From the NCBI GenBank assembly GCA_964636575.1, contig CAZWSE010000071.1:1-17483 (forward strand): a stretch of 17,483 nt of DNA. The letters run 5' to 3'. The DNA comes from CAZWSE01 sp964636575 (lineage in GTDB: Bacteria; Pseudomonadota; Alphaproteobacteria; Rhodobacterales; Rhodobacteraceae). Below are positions 6,597-13,909 of the stretch, piece after piece. The translations under genes and the position numbers were made by a program. The notes beneath the pieces were generated by a model. It was not told the origin of the DNA. It made no database searches and was given only the letters and a program-made list of their open reading frames with translations. Positions within the stretch are counted from its first letter, which is position 1; every line of letters begins with the position of its first letter.

Positions 6597-9458
6597 ATGG
6601 CATATCAGACACGCGGACGCGATCCACTGTTGGACAGCAACATGCAGGCTGCGATTGAAAAGCGCGGCAAAGAGCTGATTGGCATTGCCTTGTTGGTTTG
6701 CGGCATGATCGCTGCCGCGATGATTGGGTCTTACACGCCGGATGATCCCAACTGGATGGTATCAACCGATGCCCCTGTCCAGAACTGGTTGGGCCGTTTT
6801 GGTGCTTCACTGGCTGCCCCCTTGTTTATGATCGTTGGCTGGGGTGCTTGGGCTTTGGCCCTTGTTTTGCTGGCTTGGGGCGTTCGCTTTATGGCCCATC
6901 AGGGTGAAGACCGCGCCATTGGTCGTTTGATCTTTGCCCCGATCGCGATTGCCTTGTGTTCTATCTATGCCTCGACCGAGACCCCTGGTGCTGAATGGTT
7001 GCAAACCCATAGCTTTGGTTTGGGCGGTCTGTTTGGTGATACTGTTACCGGCGCTTTGCTGACCATTTTGCCGCTTGGGTCTGCTTTTGCGATTAAGCTT
7101 GTGTCTTTGCTGATGGGCGTTGCGATGGTTGCGATGCTGACCTTTGTGCTTGGCTTTACCAAGGTCGAGCTGGCCCGCATTTTGCGGTTCCTCGTGCTTG
7201 GGGTTGTTGTGGCTTATGCGGGGCTGATTGCCTTGCTGTCGCGTGGGTTTACGGGTGGACTGGCCTTTGCCGGATCGACCAAAGCCCGTATGGCCGACCG
7301 CAAAGCCCAAGCCGCTGAGGCCAAGGCACAGCAAGCCAGTGCCGAGCCACGTGTGCGTCGCGCTGCCGATCCTGTGTTGGATGATGTGAACCCGACGATG
7401 CCTGAGGCAGAGCGTCAGAGCATTCTCGCCAAGATCCCTGCCATGATCCGCCGCCCTGAGAAAATGCCGGAGCCAGAGCTGGTTCAACCCAATGCCACTG
7501 CCAATGTTGCTGGCATGCCGGGCGATGATCGCATCAAATCCAAAATTGCAGATGTCATCAAAAGCCGTGTTCAAACCGGATCGCCTGAAATGGATCCTGC
7601 CGAAGCAGAGGCCGCCAGTCGCAAGCCAACCCCGATGGTGTTGAACACTGGTCGTTCCGAGCCGCCCCTGACCGCCCCGCGCAATGCGCCGCCTGCGGCT
7701 ATTCCTGCGGCTCCGTCGTTTAACGAGGCCCATATGTACCGTGCCGAGCCTATCTTGGATGCCCCAGAGGACGCCGATGATATGGCCGATGACATGTATG
7801 TTGAGCCTTTGATCCCGCAAAAGCCTGTTCCCAATCCGCAGGCCCGCGGTATCGTGCAGAACCCTGTGCGCAAGGCCCCTGCGCCGTCCCGTAAGGCGAT
7901 TGCGGATGCCCAGCCTGCGTTGAAGTTTGAGGACAAGGGTGCTGACTTTGAGTTGCCCCCGTTGAACCTGCTGACCAGCCCTGAAGTGGTTGAGCGGTTG
8001 CAGCTGTCCGACGAGGCCTTGGAAGAAAACGCCCGCATGTTGGAAAGCGTGTTGGATGATTATGGTGTGAAAGGCGAGATCGTATCTGTCCGCCCTGGTC
8101 CTGTGGTCACCATGTACGAGCTTGAGCCAGCCCCCGGTTTGAAAGCGTCCCGTGTTATCGGGTTGGCGGATGATATTGCGCGCTCAATGGCGGCCCTGTC
8201 TGCCCGTGTGTCGACCGTGCCTGGCCGGTCTGTCATCGGGATCGAATTGCCGAACGAAGTCCGTGAAAAGGTTGTTCTGCGTGAAATCCTGTCTGCCCGT
8301 GACTTTGGCGACAGCAACATGCGTTTGCCGTTGGCTTTGGGTAAGGACATTGGTGGTGATCCTGTGATCGCGAACCTTGCCAAGATGCCTCACCTGCTGA
8401 TCGCGGGTACCACCGGATCGGGTAAGTCGGTTGCGATCAACACCATGATCCTGAGCCTGCTGTACAAGCTGACCCCAGAGGAATGTCGTTTGATTATGAT
8501 CGACCCCAAGATGCTGGAATTGTCCGTGTATGATGGCATCCCGCATTTGCTGTCTCCTGTTGTGACCGACCCCAAGAAGGCTGTTGTCGCGCTGAAGTGG
8601 ACTGTGGGCGAAATGGAAGAACGCTATCGCAAGATGTCCAAGATGGGTGTTCGCAACATTGAAGGTTACAACGGTCGTGTCCGTGAGGCGCAGAACAAGA
8701 ACGAGATGTTCAGCCGCACGGTTCAAACCGGATTTGATGATGAGACAGGCGAGCCAGTGTTCGAGACTGAAGAGTTCGCGCCCGAGACGTTGCCTTACAT
8801 CGTCGTTATCGTCGACGAGATGGCTGATTTGATGATGGTTGCGGGCAAAGAGATCGAAGCCTGTATCCAGCGTCTTGCCCAGATGGCCCGTGCGTCGGGT
8901 ATTCACCTGATCATGGCGACCCAGCGTCCGTCTGTGGATGTTATCACCGGCACCATCAAAGCGAACTTCCCGACGCGGATTTCGTTTCAGGTGACCAGCA
9001 AAATCGACAGCCGCACTATCTTGGGTGAAATGGGTGCCGAGCAACTGCTGGGTATGGGTGACATGCTGTATATGGCGGGTGGATCGAAGATTGTGCGTTG
9101 TCATGGCCCGTTTGTGGCCGACGAGGAAGTCGAGGAGATCGTGAACTACCTCAAAGGCTTCGGTGCCCCTGAGTATATCAACTCGGTGCTGGAAGGCCCC
9201 GAGGATGATGGCTCTGCCAGTGATATTGATCTGGTGCTGGGCTTGGGTGGCAATACGGATGGCGAGGATGCTCTCTATGACACCGCCGTTGCTATCGTGG
9301 TCAAGGACCGCAAGTGTTCGACCAGCTATATCCAGCGCAAACTGGCGATTGGCTACAACAAGGCCGCGCGTCTGGTGGAGCAGATGGAAGAAAACGGGCT
9401 CGTTTCCCCTGCAAATCACGTGGGCAAACGCGATATTCTGGTCCCTGAACAGCAGTGA
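6597..9458 (+). CDS. ftsK: DNA translocase FtsK
   Basis: A 953-residue, three-part protein. Residues about 25-215 carry hydrophobic segments (near 26-46, 72-97, 108-124, 150-186 and 194-214) that anchor it in the division septum. Residues about 225-450 are a Pro/Ala-rich charged linker with an acidic patch (EDADDMADDM, 391-400). Residues about 455-860 are the alpha/beta motor with Walker A GTTGSGKS (604-611) and Walker B VVIVDEMAD (736-744). The tail from about 890 is the winged-helix gamma domain that reads polar DNA sequences and activates XerCD recombination at dif. The motor has the insertion before Walker B (about 697-732) seen in alphaproteobacterial FtsK. It pumps DNA to resolve chromosome dimers at division. 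The ribosome site is GAGGGACGAG, just before the ATG. Confidence 0.97.
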   Translation: MAYQTRGRDPLLDSNMQAAIEKRGKELIGIALLVCGMIAAAMIGSYTPDDPNWMVSTDAPVQNWLGRFGASLAAPLFMIVGWGAWALALVLLAWGVRFMAHQGEDRAIGRLIFAPIAIALCSIYASTETPGAEWLQTHSFGLGGLFGDTVTGALLTILPLGSAFAIKLVSLLMGVAMVAMLTFVLGFTKVELARILRFLVLGVVVAYAGLIALLSRGFTGGLAFAGSTKARMADRKAQAAEAKAQQASAEPRVRRAADPVLDDVNPTMPEAERQSILAKIPAMIRRPEKMPEPELVQPNATANVAGMPGDDRIKSKIADVIKSRVQTGSPEMDPAEAEAASRKPTPMVLNTGRSEPPLTAPRNAPPAAIPAAPSFNEAHMYRAEPILDAPEDADDMADDMYVEPLIPQKPVPNPQARGIVQNPVRKAPAPSRKAIADAQPALKFEDKGADFELPPLNLLTSPEVVERLQLSDEALEENARMLESVLDDYGVKGEIVSVRPGPVVTMYELEPAPGLKASRVIGLADDIARSMAALSARVSTVPGRSVIGIELPNEVREKVVLREILSARDFGDSNMRLPLALGKDIGGDPVIANLAKMPHLLIAGTTGSGKSVAINTMILSLLYKLTPEECRLIMIDPKMLELSVYDGIPHLLSPVVTDPKKAVVALKWTVGEMEERYRKMSKMGVRNIEGYNGRVREAQNKNEMFSRTVQTGFDDETGEPVFETEEFAPETLPYIVVIVDEMADLMMVAGKEIEACIQRLAQMARASGIHLIMATQRPSVDVITGTIKANFPTRISFQVTSKIDSRTILGEMGAEQLLGMGDMLYMAGGSKIVRCHGPFVADEEVEEIVNYLKGFGAPEYINSVLEGPEDDGSASDIDLVLGLGGNTDGEDALYDTAVAIVVKDRKCSTSYIQRKLAIGYNKAARLVEQMEENGLVSPANHVGKRDILVPEQQ

Positions 9459-9479
9459 TCCGCCCTTGATCGGCGGATC
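9457..9479 (+). terminator. GC-rich hairpin directly after ftsK
   Basis: GATCCGCC (9457-9464) and GGCGGATC (9472-9479) form a perfect 8-bp stem with a 7-base loop, beginning inside the ftsK stop codon. No run of T follows, so it may be a weak terminator or a processing/stability hairpin between ftsK and lolA rather than a full intrinsic terminator. Confidence 0.42.
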
Positions 9480-9537
9480 GCGGCGACGTGAAGCGGGGCG
9501 GGGTGGAAACCTCGCTCGGAATGAGTATCTAGACCCT

Positions 9538-10131
9538 ATGAAACATCTTCTGACCGCCGCCTTTTTTGCTTTGTCCCTGTCCGGCCCCGCGCTGGCGGAC
9601 AAGCTGCCTTTGAACAGTATTTCCAAATATCTCAATGGCTTGGGCACTGCCAAAGGTGCGTTTACCCAGATCAATGATGATGGGACGATTTCAACTGGTA
9701 CGATTTACATCAAGCGGCCCGGACGGGTGCGGTTTGAGTATAACCCGCCTGAAAGTGCGTTGGTCGTGGCCAGTGCAGGGGCTGTTGTGATTGTCGATAC
9801 CAAGTCGAACCAGCCGCCCGAAAGCTATCCGCTGGATCGCACACCGCTGTCGATCATTTTGGCGCGGAACGTGGATTTGGGACGTGCGCGGATGGTGGTT
9901 GGTCACAGCTATGATGGCACCTCGACCACTGTGACGGCGCAAGACCCTGACAACCCTGACTACGGCAACATTCAGATGGTGTTCACAGGCCCGTCGGTTG
10001 AACTGCGCCAATGGGTGATCAATGACAACGCAGGCTCAACCACCACAGTTGTGCTGGGCGAGCTGACCAAGGGTGTTGCGATGTCAGATAAGTTGTTTCG
10101 GCCACCCGCAGGGGCAGCCGAAGACAAGTAA
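9538..10131 (+). CDS. lolA: Outer-membrane lipoprotein carrier protein LolA
   Basis: 197 residues starting with a clear signal peptide (MKHLLTAAFFALSLSGPALA, cleavage before DK), so it is periplasmic. The mature part follows the LolA pattern: an early KGAFTQIN strand, GTIYIKRPGRVRFEYNPPE, a VDTKSNQ strand and later LGELTKGVAMSDKLFRPP. LolA ferries lipoproteins from the LolCDE transporter to the outer membrane. The frame is open further upstream inside ftsK, but the signal peptide fixes the start at 9538. The ribosome site is weak (GGAATGAG, about 12 bases upstream). Placement right after ftsK is common in Rhodobacterales. Its stop lies four bases from the stop of the opposing SLT lipoprotein gene. 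Confidence 0.92.
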   Translation: MKHLLTAAFFALSLSGPALADKLPLNSISKYLNGLGTAKGAFTQINDDGTISTGTIYIKRPGRVRFEYNPPESALVVASAGAVVIVDTKSNQPPESYPLDRTPLSIILARNVDLGRARMVVGHSYDGTSTTVTAQDPDNPDYGNIQMVFTGPSVELRQWVINDNAGSTTTVVLGELTKGVAMSDKLFRPPAGAAEDK

Positions 10132-10135
10132 GCGG

Positions 10136-10714
10136 CTACGAACAGCGTGTCAGTTGCGATTGATAAGTGTTTGAGCGCGATGCGACCTCGTTCGAGACCC
10201 GAAGCAACCAGCTTTTGCGGTTGTATGATCCCCGCGAAAAGCCTGTGTGGCCTTCGTGGTAGGCCAGATATTGGTTGCGTGCGTCTGTAAGGGCGATTCC
10301 GTTCCGCTCACGTGACAGGTTCATGTACCAGCCCATGAAATCGCTGGCGTCGCGGATGTTGTCGCGGCGGGCGAGGCGGCTGCCTGTGGCGCTGCGGTAT
10401 TCATCCCATGTGCCATCCAAGGCCTGACTGTAGCCAAAAGCGCTGCTTTGGCGGCCCATCGGGATCACACCAAGCGCATAGCGGAAAGGCGTACGCGCGT
10501 TGCCGACGAATTTGCTTTCTTGGTAGATGGTCGCCATTTGAACATGGACGGGGACGCCCCATTTGCGTTCGGTGGCTTTGAATGCGCGCAGATATTCGGG
10601 GCGTTGCCCGATGATGCTGCATGCGTTGTCTAAACTGCGCGGTGACGAATTATACCCGCCGCCGCAGGATGCGACCAACAGGAGAAGTGCCATTGCGCGA
10701 AAGAGTCTGCTCAT
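10136..10714 (-). CDS. SLT-type lytic transglycosylase-like lipoprotein
   Basis: 192 residues. A short hydrophobic leader ends in a lipobox, LVASC, so C17 should be lipid-modified and the protein is probably held in the outer membrane, delivered by the Lol system. The following domain looks like a goose-lysozyme/SLT fold: the probable catalytic E66 in IYQESKF, FGYSQALDGTW (93-103) matching the family's G-Y-x-Q region, and AYHEGHTGF (151-159). Soluble lytic transglycosylases cleave peptidoglycan glycan strands. At 192 residues this is a minimal single-domain form. It is the second gene of a reverse pair after the AEC transporter. Its ribosome site, GAGAGG just before the ATG, lies in one arm of an inverted repeat. 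Activity is inferred, not certain. Confidence 0.82.
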   Translation of the reverse strand: MSRLFRAMALLLLVASCGGGYNSSPRSLDNACSIIGQRPEYLRAFKATERKWGVPVHVQMATIYQESKFVGNARTPFRYALGVIPMGRQSSAFGYSQALDGTWDEYRSATGSRLARRDNIRDASDFMGWYMNLSRERNGIALTDARNQYLAYHEGHTGFSRGSYNRKSWLLRVSNEVASRSNTYQSQLTRCS

Positions 10715-10773
10715 TTTGCCTCTCGCCTTTTATTGTTTTTCGCAAGTTTAGCCTATTCGCGGCGTGAGGCAAA
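10715..10773 (-). promoter_or_regulatory. Inverted repeat filling the AEC-SLT gap and covering the ribosome site
   Basis: On the plus strand TTTGCCTCTCGCC (10715-10727) and GGCGTGAGGCAAA (10761-10773) are reverse complements at 12 of 13 positions, separated by 33 bases. The repeat fills the whole gap, from the base after the transporter stop to the base before the SLT ATG. In the minus-strand mRNA the 3' arm contains the GAGAGG ribosome site, so folding would hide it. Confidence 0.6.
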
Positions 10774-11664
10774 TCACTTTAAGCTAAAGAGCACCGCCAA
10801 AATCAGCGGTAACGCGCCCACGGACATAAGCGTTGAGACGACAACAAGACCTGCCACTTTTTCAGAGTCCGCCCCGTATTTTTCGGCCAACATATAAGAC
10901 GTCACCGCAACGGGTGTCGCGACCTGTAGAACAAGCACGCCAAAGGGGATGTAGGACAGTTGAAAGTAGGTCGCCACGGCGGCTGCGATGCCGAAACAGA
11001 TGGCGAGCTTTACGGCACATAGTGCCACCGCCAGACCAATGCCTGATGCGTTCAGCCGTGCCATTGCCACCCCGAGCGTGATCAGCATCATCGGGATCGC
11101 CATTTGCCCGACCAATTCAAGCGTGTTGGTCATGAAAACGGGCGTTTCCCAGCCCTGCCATAGGAACAGCCCGCCCAGTAGGGTGGCCCAGACCAGCGGC
11201 TCTTTCACGACCTTGCCAAGCGATCCGCGCCCTGCGACCAGCCAAATGCCGAATGTGAAGGACCAGATTGCCATGATCGCAAAGACAACCACGGCATAAC
11301 TGAGGCCGGTTTCCCCGTATGCGAATAGCGCCAGTGGCAGGCCCAGGTTGCCTGTGTTTCCGAAGATCAGCGGGGCTGTGTAAGTGCGGCTGCTGAGCCT
11401 GAAGACAAAGACCAAAGCGGCCATCGCCACTGTGACCAACCCGTAGGCCACGACCGAGGCCATCGACAGCGATGCCAGCGCGCTTGGGTCGATCTTGGTT
11501 TTCATGAGCGCCACGAAGATCAGGCAGGGCACAGAAAGCGTCATTGCAAGCTGTGTGACGAACTGAATCCTGTATTCAAACCCCAGCTTCACCCATGTAA
11601 ACCCAATGGCTGCAAGCAGAAATACAGGGGCTACGATCTCTAGAACTGTTACGGCGAGGTTCAC
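10774..11664 (-). CDS. AEC family transporter (auxin efflux carrier superfamily permease)
   Basis: 296 residues, almost wholly hydrophobic, consistent with the ten membrane helices of the AEC family. Family marks are APVFLLAAIGF at the start, LSVPCLIFVALMK (43-55), the NTGNLGLPLALFAYG core (103-117) and LQVATPVAVTSYMLAEKYG (246-264). Members export or import small organic acids such as malate or malonate; no substrate can be read here. The start is GTG at 11664, preceded by AGGAAACA as ribosome site. GGAAACA occurs twice, exactly 10 bases apart, upstream of this start. It is divergent from hspQ (84-base gap) and upstream of the SLT lipoprotein gene on the same strand. Confidence 0.9.
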   Translation of the reverse strand: MNLAVTVLEIVAPVFLLAAIGFTWVKLGFEYRIQFVTQLAMTLSVPCLIFVALMKTKIDPSALASLSMASVVAYGLVTVAMAALVFVFRLSSRTYTAPLIFGNTGNLGLPLALFAYGETGLSYAVVVFAIMAIWSFTFGIWLVAGRGSLGKVVKEPLVWATLLGGLFLWQGWETPVFMTNTLELVGQMAIPMMLITLGVAMARLNASGIGLAVALCAVKLAICFGIAAAVATYFQLSYIPFGVLVLQVATPVAVTSYMLAEKYGADSEKVAGLVVVSTLMSVGALPLILAVLFSLK

Positions 11665-11694
11665 AAACTGTTTCCTATTGTTTCCGCTCTAACA

Positions 11695-11723
11695 TTGGAC
11701 AAATCGGTCTTGATCCGTGTATT
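11695..11723 (+). promoter_or_regulatory. Candidate sigma-70 promoter for hspQ
   Basis: TTGGAC (11695-11700), a 17-base spacer and TGTATT (11718-11723) give a plausible housekeeping promoter about 25 bases before the hspQ ATG. I do not see a clear heat-shock (RpoH) promoter, which is notable for a gene named after heat induction. Confidence 0.4.
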
Positions 11724-11748
11724 CTGAAGGCGTAAAGGCTGCAATGTT

Positions 11749-12075
11749 ATGATTAGAACGCGCGCAAAATATGGTTTGGGACAGGTGGTCCGGCACAAGA
11801 AACATCCCTTTAGGGGCGTTGTTTTTGATGTTGATCCCACGTTTTCGAACACCGACGAATGGTACGAATCCATTCCCGAGGAAAGCCGTCCTGTCAAAGA
11901 CCAGCCGTTTTATCATCTTCTCGCTGAAAACGATCAAAGCTACTACGTGGCTTATGTGTCGGAGCAGAACCTGATTGCTGACTATTCCGGTGAGCCGGTG
12001 GACCACCCTGATATTCCGGACCTGTTTGGCCCGTTTCAGGATGGGTCTTACCCACTGCATTTCCAGCTGAACTGA
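11749..12075 (+). CDS. hspQ: Heat shock protein HspQ (YccV family)
   Basis: 108 residues matching HspQ/YccV from end to end: RAKYGLGQVVRHKKHPFRGVVFDVDP, then NTDEWYESIP, PFYHLLAEND, YYVAYVSEQNL and GPFQDGSYPLHFQLN. The family was first described as a hemimethylated-DNA-binding protein affecting DnaA, and later in Yersinia as an allosteric enhancer of Lon degradation. AAAGG about 11 bases upstream is the likely ribosome site. It is a single gene between the divergent AEC transporter and the convergent gamma-glutamyltransferase, whose stop is only five bases away. Length is normal for the family. Confidence 0.92.
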   Translation: MIRTRAKYGLGQVVRHKKHPFRGVVFDVDPTFSNTDEWYESIPEESRPVKDQPFYHLLAENDQSYYVAYVSEQNLIADYSGEPVDHPDIPDLFGPFQDGSYPLHFQLN

Positions 12076-12080
12076 GCCTA

Positions 12081-13658
12081 TTAGTACCCGAGTGCGCATC
12101 CGTCCTTGCGTGGGTCGCTTGCGCCTTGCAGCACGCCGTCTTCCCTGATTTCGATCGTTTGCGCCCCGCCGATGGCTGTATCCGGGATAGCCACTTTGTG
12201 CCCCATGTCTGTCAGTTGCTGCCGCACTGCGTCCGAGTACCCCCGTTCGACTTTCATTGTGCCTGCTTCTGAAAACGCCCGTGGTGCGTCGAGCGTGCTT
12301 TGCGGGTCCATTCCGAAATCGATCAGGTTGCTGACAAAGCGTGCGTGCCCTGTGGATTGGTAGGCCCCGCCCATAACCCCGAATGGCATTGTGACGCGCC
12401 CGTTTTTCTTGAGCATCCCTGGAATGATCGTGTGCATGGGCCGCTTGCCCCCTGCCAGCTCGTTCGGGTGGCCTTCTTCTAGCGTGAACCCAGCGCCGCG
12501 GTTTTGCAGGAGGATGCCGAACTTGTCCGATGCGATGCCCGACCCGAACCCGTGGAAAATGGAATAGATCAGCGATACGGCCATCCCGTCGCGGTCGACC
12601 ACTGTGATGTAGATCGTGTCTTTGTGGACTGCTTCTGTCAGGGGTGCAGCGGCGGGCATGGCTTTGGCGGGGTCGATCAAAGCGGCCAGTTTCTGCGCCG
12701 TTTCCATGGACAGCATATAGTCCAACCGCGTGGTGTGGGCCGGATCCGCGATGAACCGGTCTCGGGCGTCGTAAGCGAGTTTCGTGGCTTCGGCTTCGAT
12801 GTGGACACGCTCGGCCCCGAAGGGATCCATCGATGCGATGTCGAACTGGGCCAGAATGTTGAGCAGCAAGATCGCAGTTGCCCCTTGGCCGTTGGGCGGA
12901 TGTTCCACCAGATCGGTGCCTTTGTAGGTGCCGCTGACGGGGGTGGTTTCATCGCAGGCTTGGGCTGCGAAGTCTTCCACCGTGTGTACGCCGCCGAACG
13001 CATTGAGAGCGGCCACAATATCATCCGCGATTTCGCCTGTGTAGAAGGCATCGCGTCCCTGTTTGGCAACGCGGCGCAAGACTTCGGCTTGGCCTTTGGC
13101 ACTGAACATCTGTCCGGCTTTGGGCGCTTTACCATCCATCAAAAACAGATCACGGGCGCGGCCCTGCAAGGTGCCTGCGTCATTGCCCCAGTCGAACGCG
13201 ACCCGAGGGGCCACTGGAACACCGTTGTCTGCATAGTGGATCGCAGGGGCAAGGATCGCATCCAACCCGAGTTTTCCGTAAACGTCTGACAAGTGGCAAA
13301 AGGCGTCAATCGCACCAGGGATCGTGACCGCATGGGCGCTGTGGAGGGGAACTGTTTTCTCACCCGCGTCGCGCAGTGCGGCGGCCGTTGCCGCCTTGGG
13401 AGCGCGCCCTGATCCGTTATATGCCTTGATGTCGTTCGATCCAGCGGGAGAGACGAGCACAAAGCAGTCCCCGCCGATGCCGGTCATCTGGGGTTCGCAT
13501 ATGCCAAGCAAGACAGCCCCTGCAATCGCTGCATCCATCGCCGTTCCGCCGCGCTTGAGAACATCAATGGCGGTTTGGGCGGCCAAAGGGTGCGATGTGG
13601 CGCACATGCCATTGGTTGCATAAACGGCAGATCGGCCGGGGGTATGAAAGTCACGCAT
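12081..13658 (-). CDS. Gamma-glutamyltransferase-like Ntn hydrolase, cytoplasmic
   Basis: 525 residues, single-chain precursor of the GGT family that self-cleaves in front of a threonine. T348 in KDTIYITVVDRDG aligns with the nucleophile of E. coli GGT (TTHYSVVD). Other marks are MCATSHPLAAQ, CEPQMTGIGGDCF, YNGSGRAP with the substrate-binding arginine, PPNGQGATAILLLNIL, GGKRPMHTIIPGM and the ending GASDPRKDGCALGY. Unlike the secreted enzyme it has no signal peptide, so it probably acts in the cytoplasm on gamma-glutamyl or other amide substrates. An oxamate-amidohydrolase-type role is possible. ATG 13658 is chosen over ATG 13676 because CAGGACA lies 7-8 bases before it. A small dyad, CCTGA-N7-TCAGG (13668-13684), overlaps that ribosome site. 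Confidence 0.9.
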   Translation of the reverse strand: MRDFHTPGRSAVYATNGMCATSHPLAAQTAIDVLKRGGTAMDAAIAGAVLLGICEPQMTGIGGDCFVLVSPAGSNDIKAYNGSGRAPKAATAAALRDAGEKTVPLHSAHAVTIPGAIDAFCHLSDVYGKLGLDAILAPAIHYADNGVPVAPRVAFDWGNDAGTLQGRARDLFLMDGKAPKAGQMFSAKGQAEVLRRVAKQGRDAFYTGEIADDIVAALNAFGGVHTVEDFAAQACDETTPVSGTYKGTDLVEHPPNGQGATAILLLNILAQFDIASMDPFGAERVHIEAEATKLAYDARDRFIADPAHTTRLDYMLSMETAQKLAALIDPAKAMPAAAPLTEAVHKDTIYITVVDRDGMAVSLIYSIFHGFGSGIASDKFGILLQNRGAGFTLEEGHPNELAGGKRPMHTIIPGMLKKNGRVTMPFGVMGGAYQSTGHARFVSNLIDFGMDPQSTLDAPRAFSEAGTMKVERGYSDAVRQQLTDMGHKVAIPDTAIGGAQTIEIREDGVLQGASDPRKDGCALGY

Positions 13659-13909
13659 ATTTGCTGTCCTGAGCATTGTTCAGGTCAGACACTAGGGCAG
13701 CCCTTCGGGATTGCCAATTGGGATAAAACTGAAGGGGGGGATAGTCCTCGACGTCACGCACTGGGTGGGGGCTATGAAACGCAACGCCGAGGGAAGCCAT
13801 ATGCAGCTACCCGTACTGTATCGCCGAGGTTTCAGGCCAGAGTGGGGAGTATTTGTGACCCTTTCGCGGCGGTGCAGAAAAAGCGGTCTTACATGCAGGC
13901 ACGGATCAT
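13659..13909. other. Longest gene-free stretch; candidate intergenic element
   Basis: About 250 bases between the starts/stops of two reverse genes. Short frames are open on the plus strand, but none has a recognisable product or a good ribosome site. It holds a G7 run (13734-13740) and, near 13866-13900, a segment reading GCGGTGCAGAAAAAGCGGTC that resembles short elements I associate with roseobacter intergenic regions. I cannot confirm this without a search. No gene is called here. Confidence 0.4.
13689..13717 (-). promoter_or_regulatory. Candidate promoter for the gamma-glutamyltransferase gene
   Basis: On the minus strand TTGGCA (13717-13712), a 17-base spacer and TAGTGT (13694-13689) lie about 30 bases before the ATG at 13658. 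The -35 matches well and the -10 poorly, so this is tentative. Confidence 0.3.

Noticed and set aside
9163..9537. Upstream extension of lolA overlapping the end of ftsK.
   Set aside because: The clean signal peptide begins at 9538 and the upstream part is a frame-shifted reading of ftsK.
8184..9674. A 496-codon open frame on the minus strand across ftsK.
   Set aside because: It is wholly antisense to the ftsK motor domain, has no recognisable domain, and arises from the codon bias of ftsK. The same applies to the minus frame at 6807-7820.
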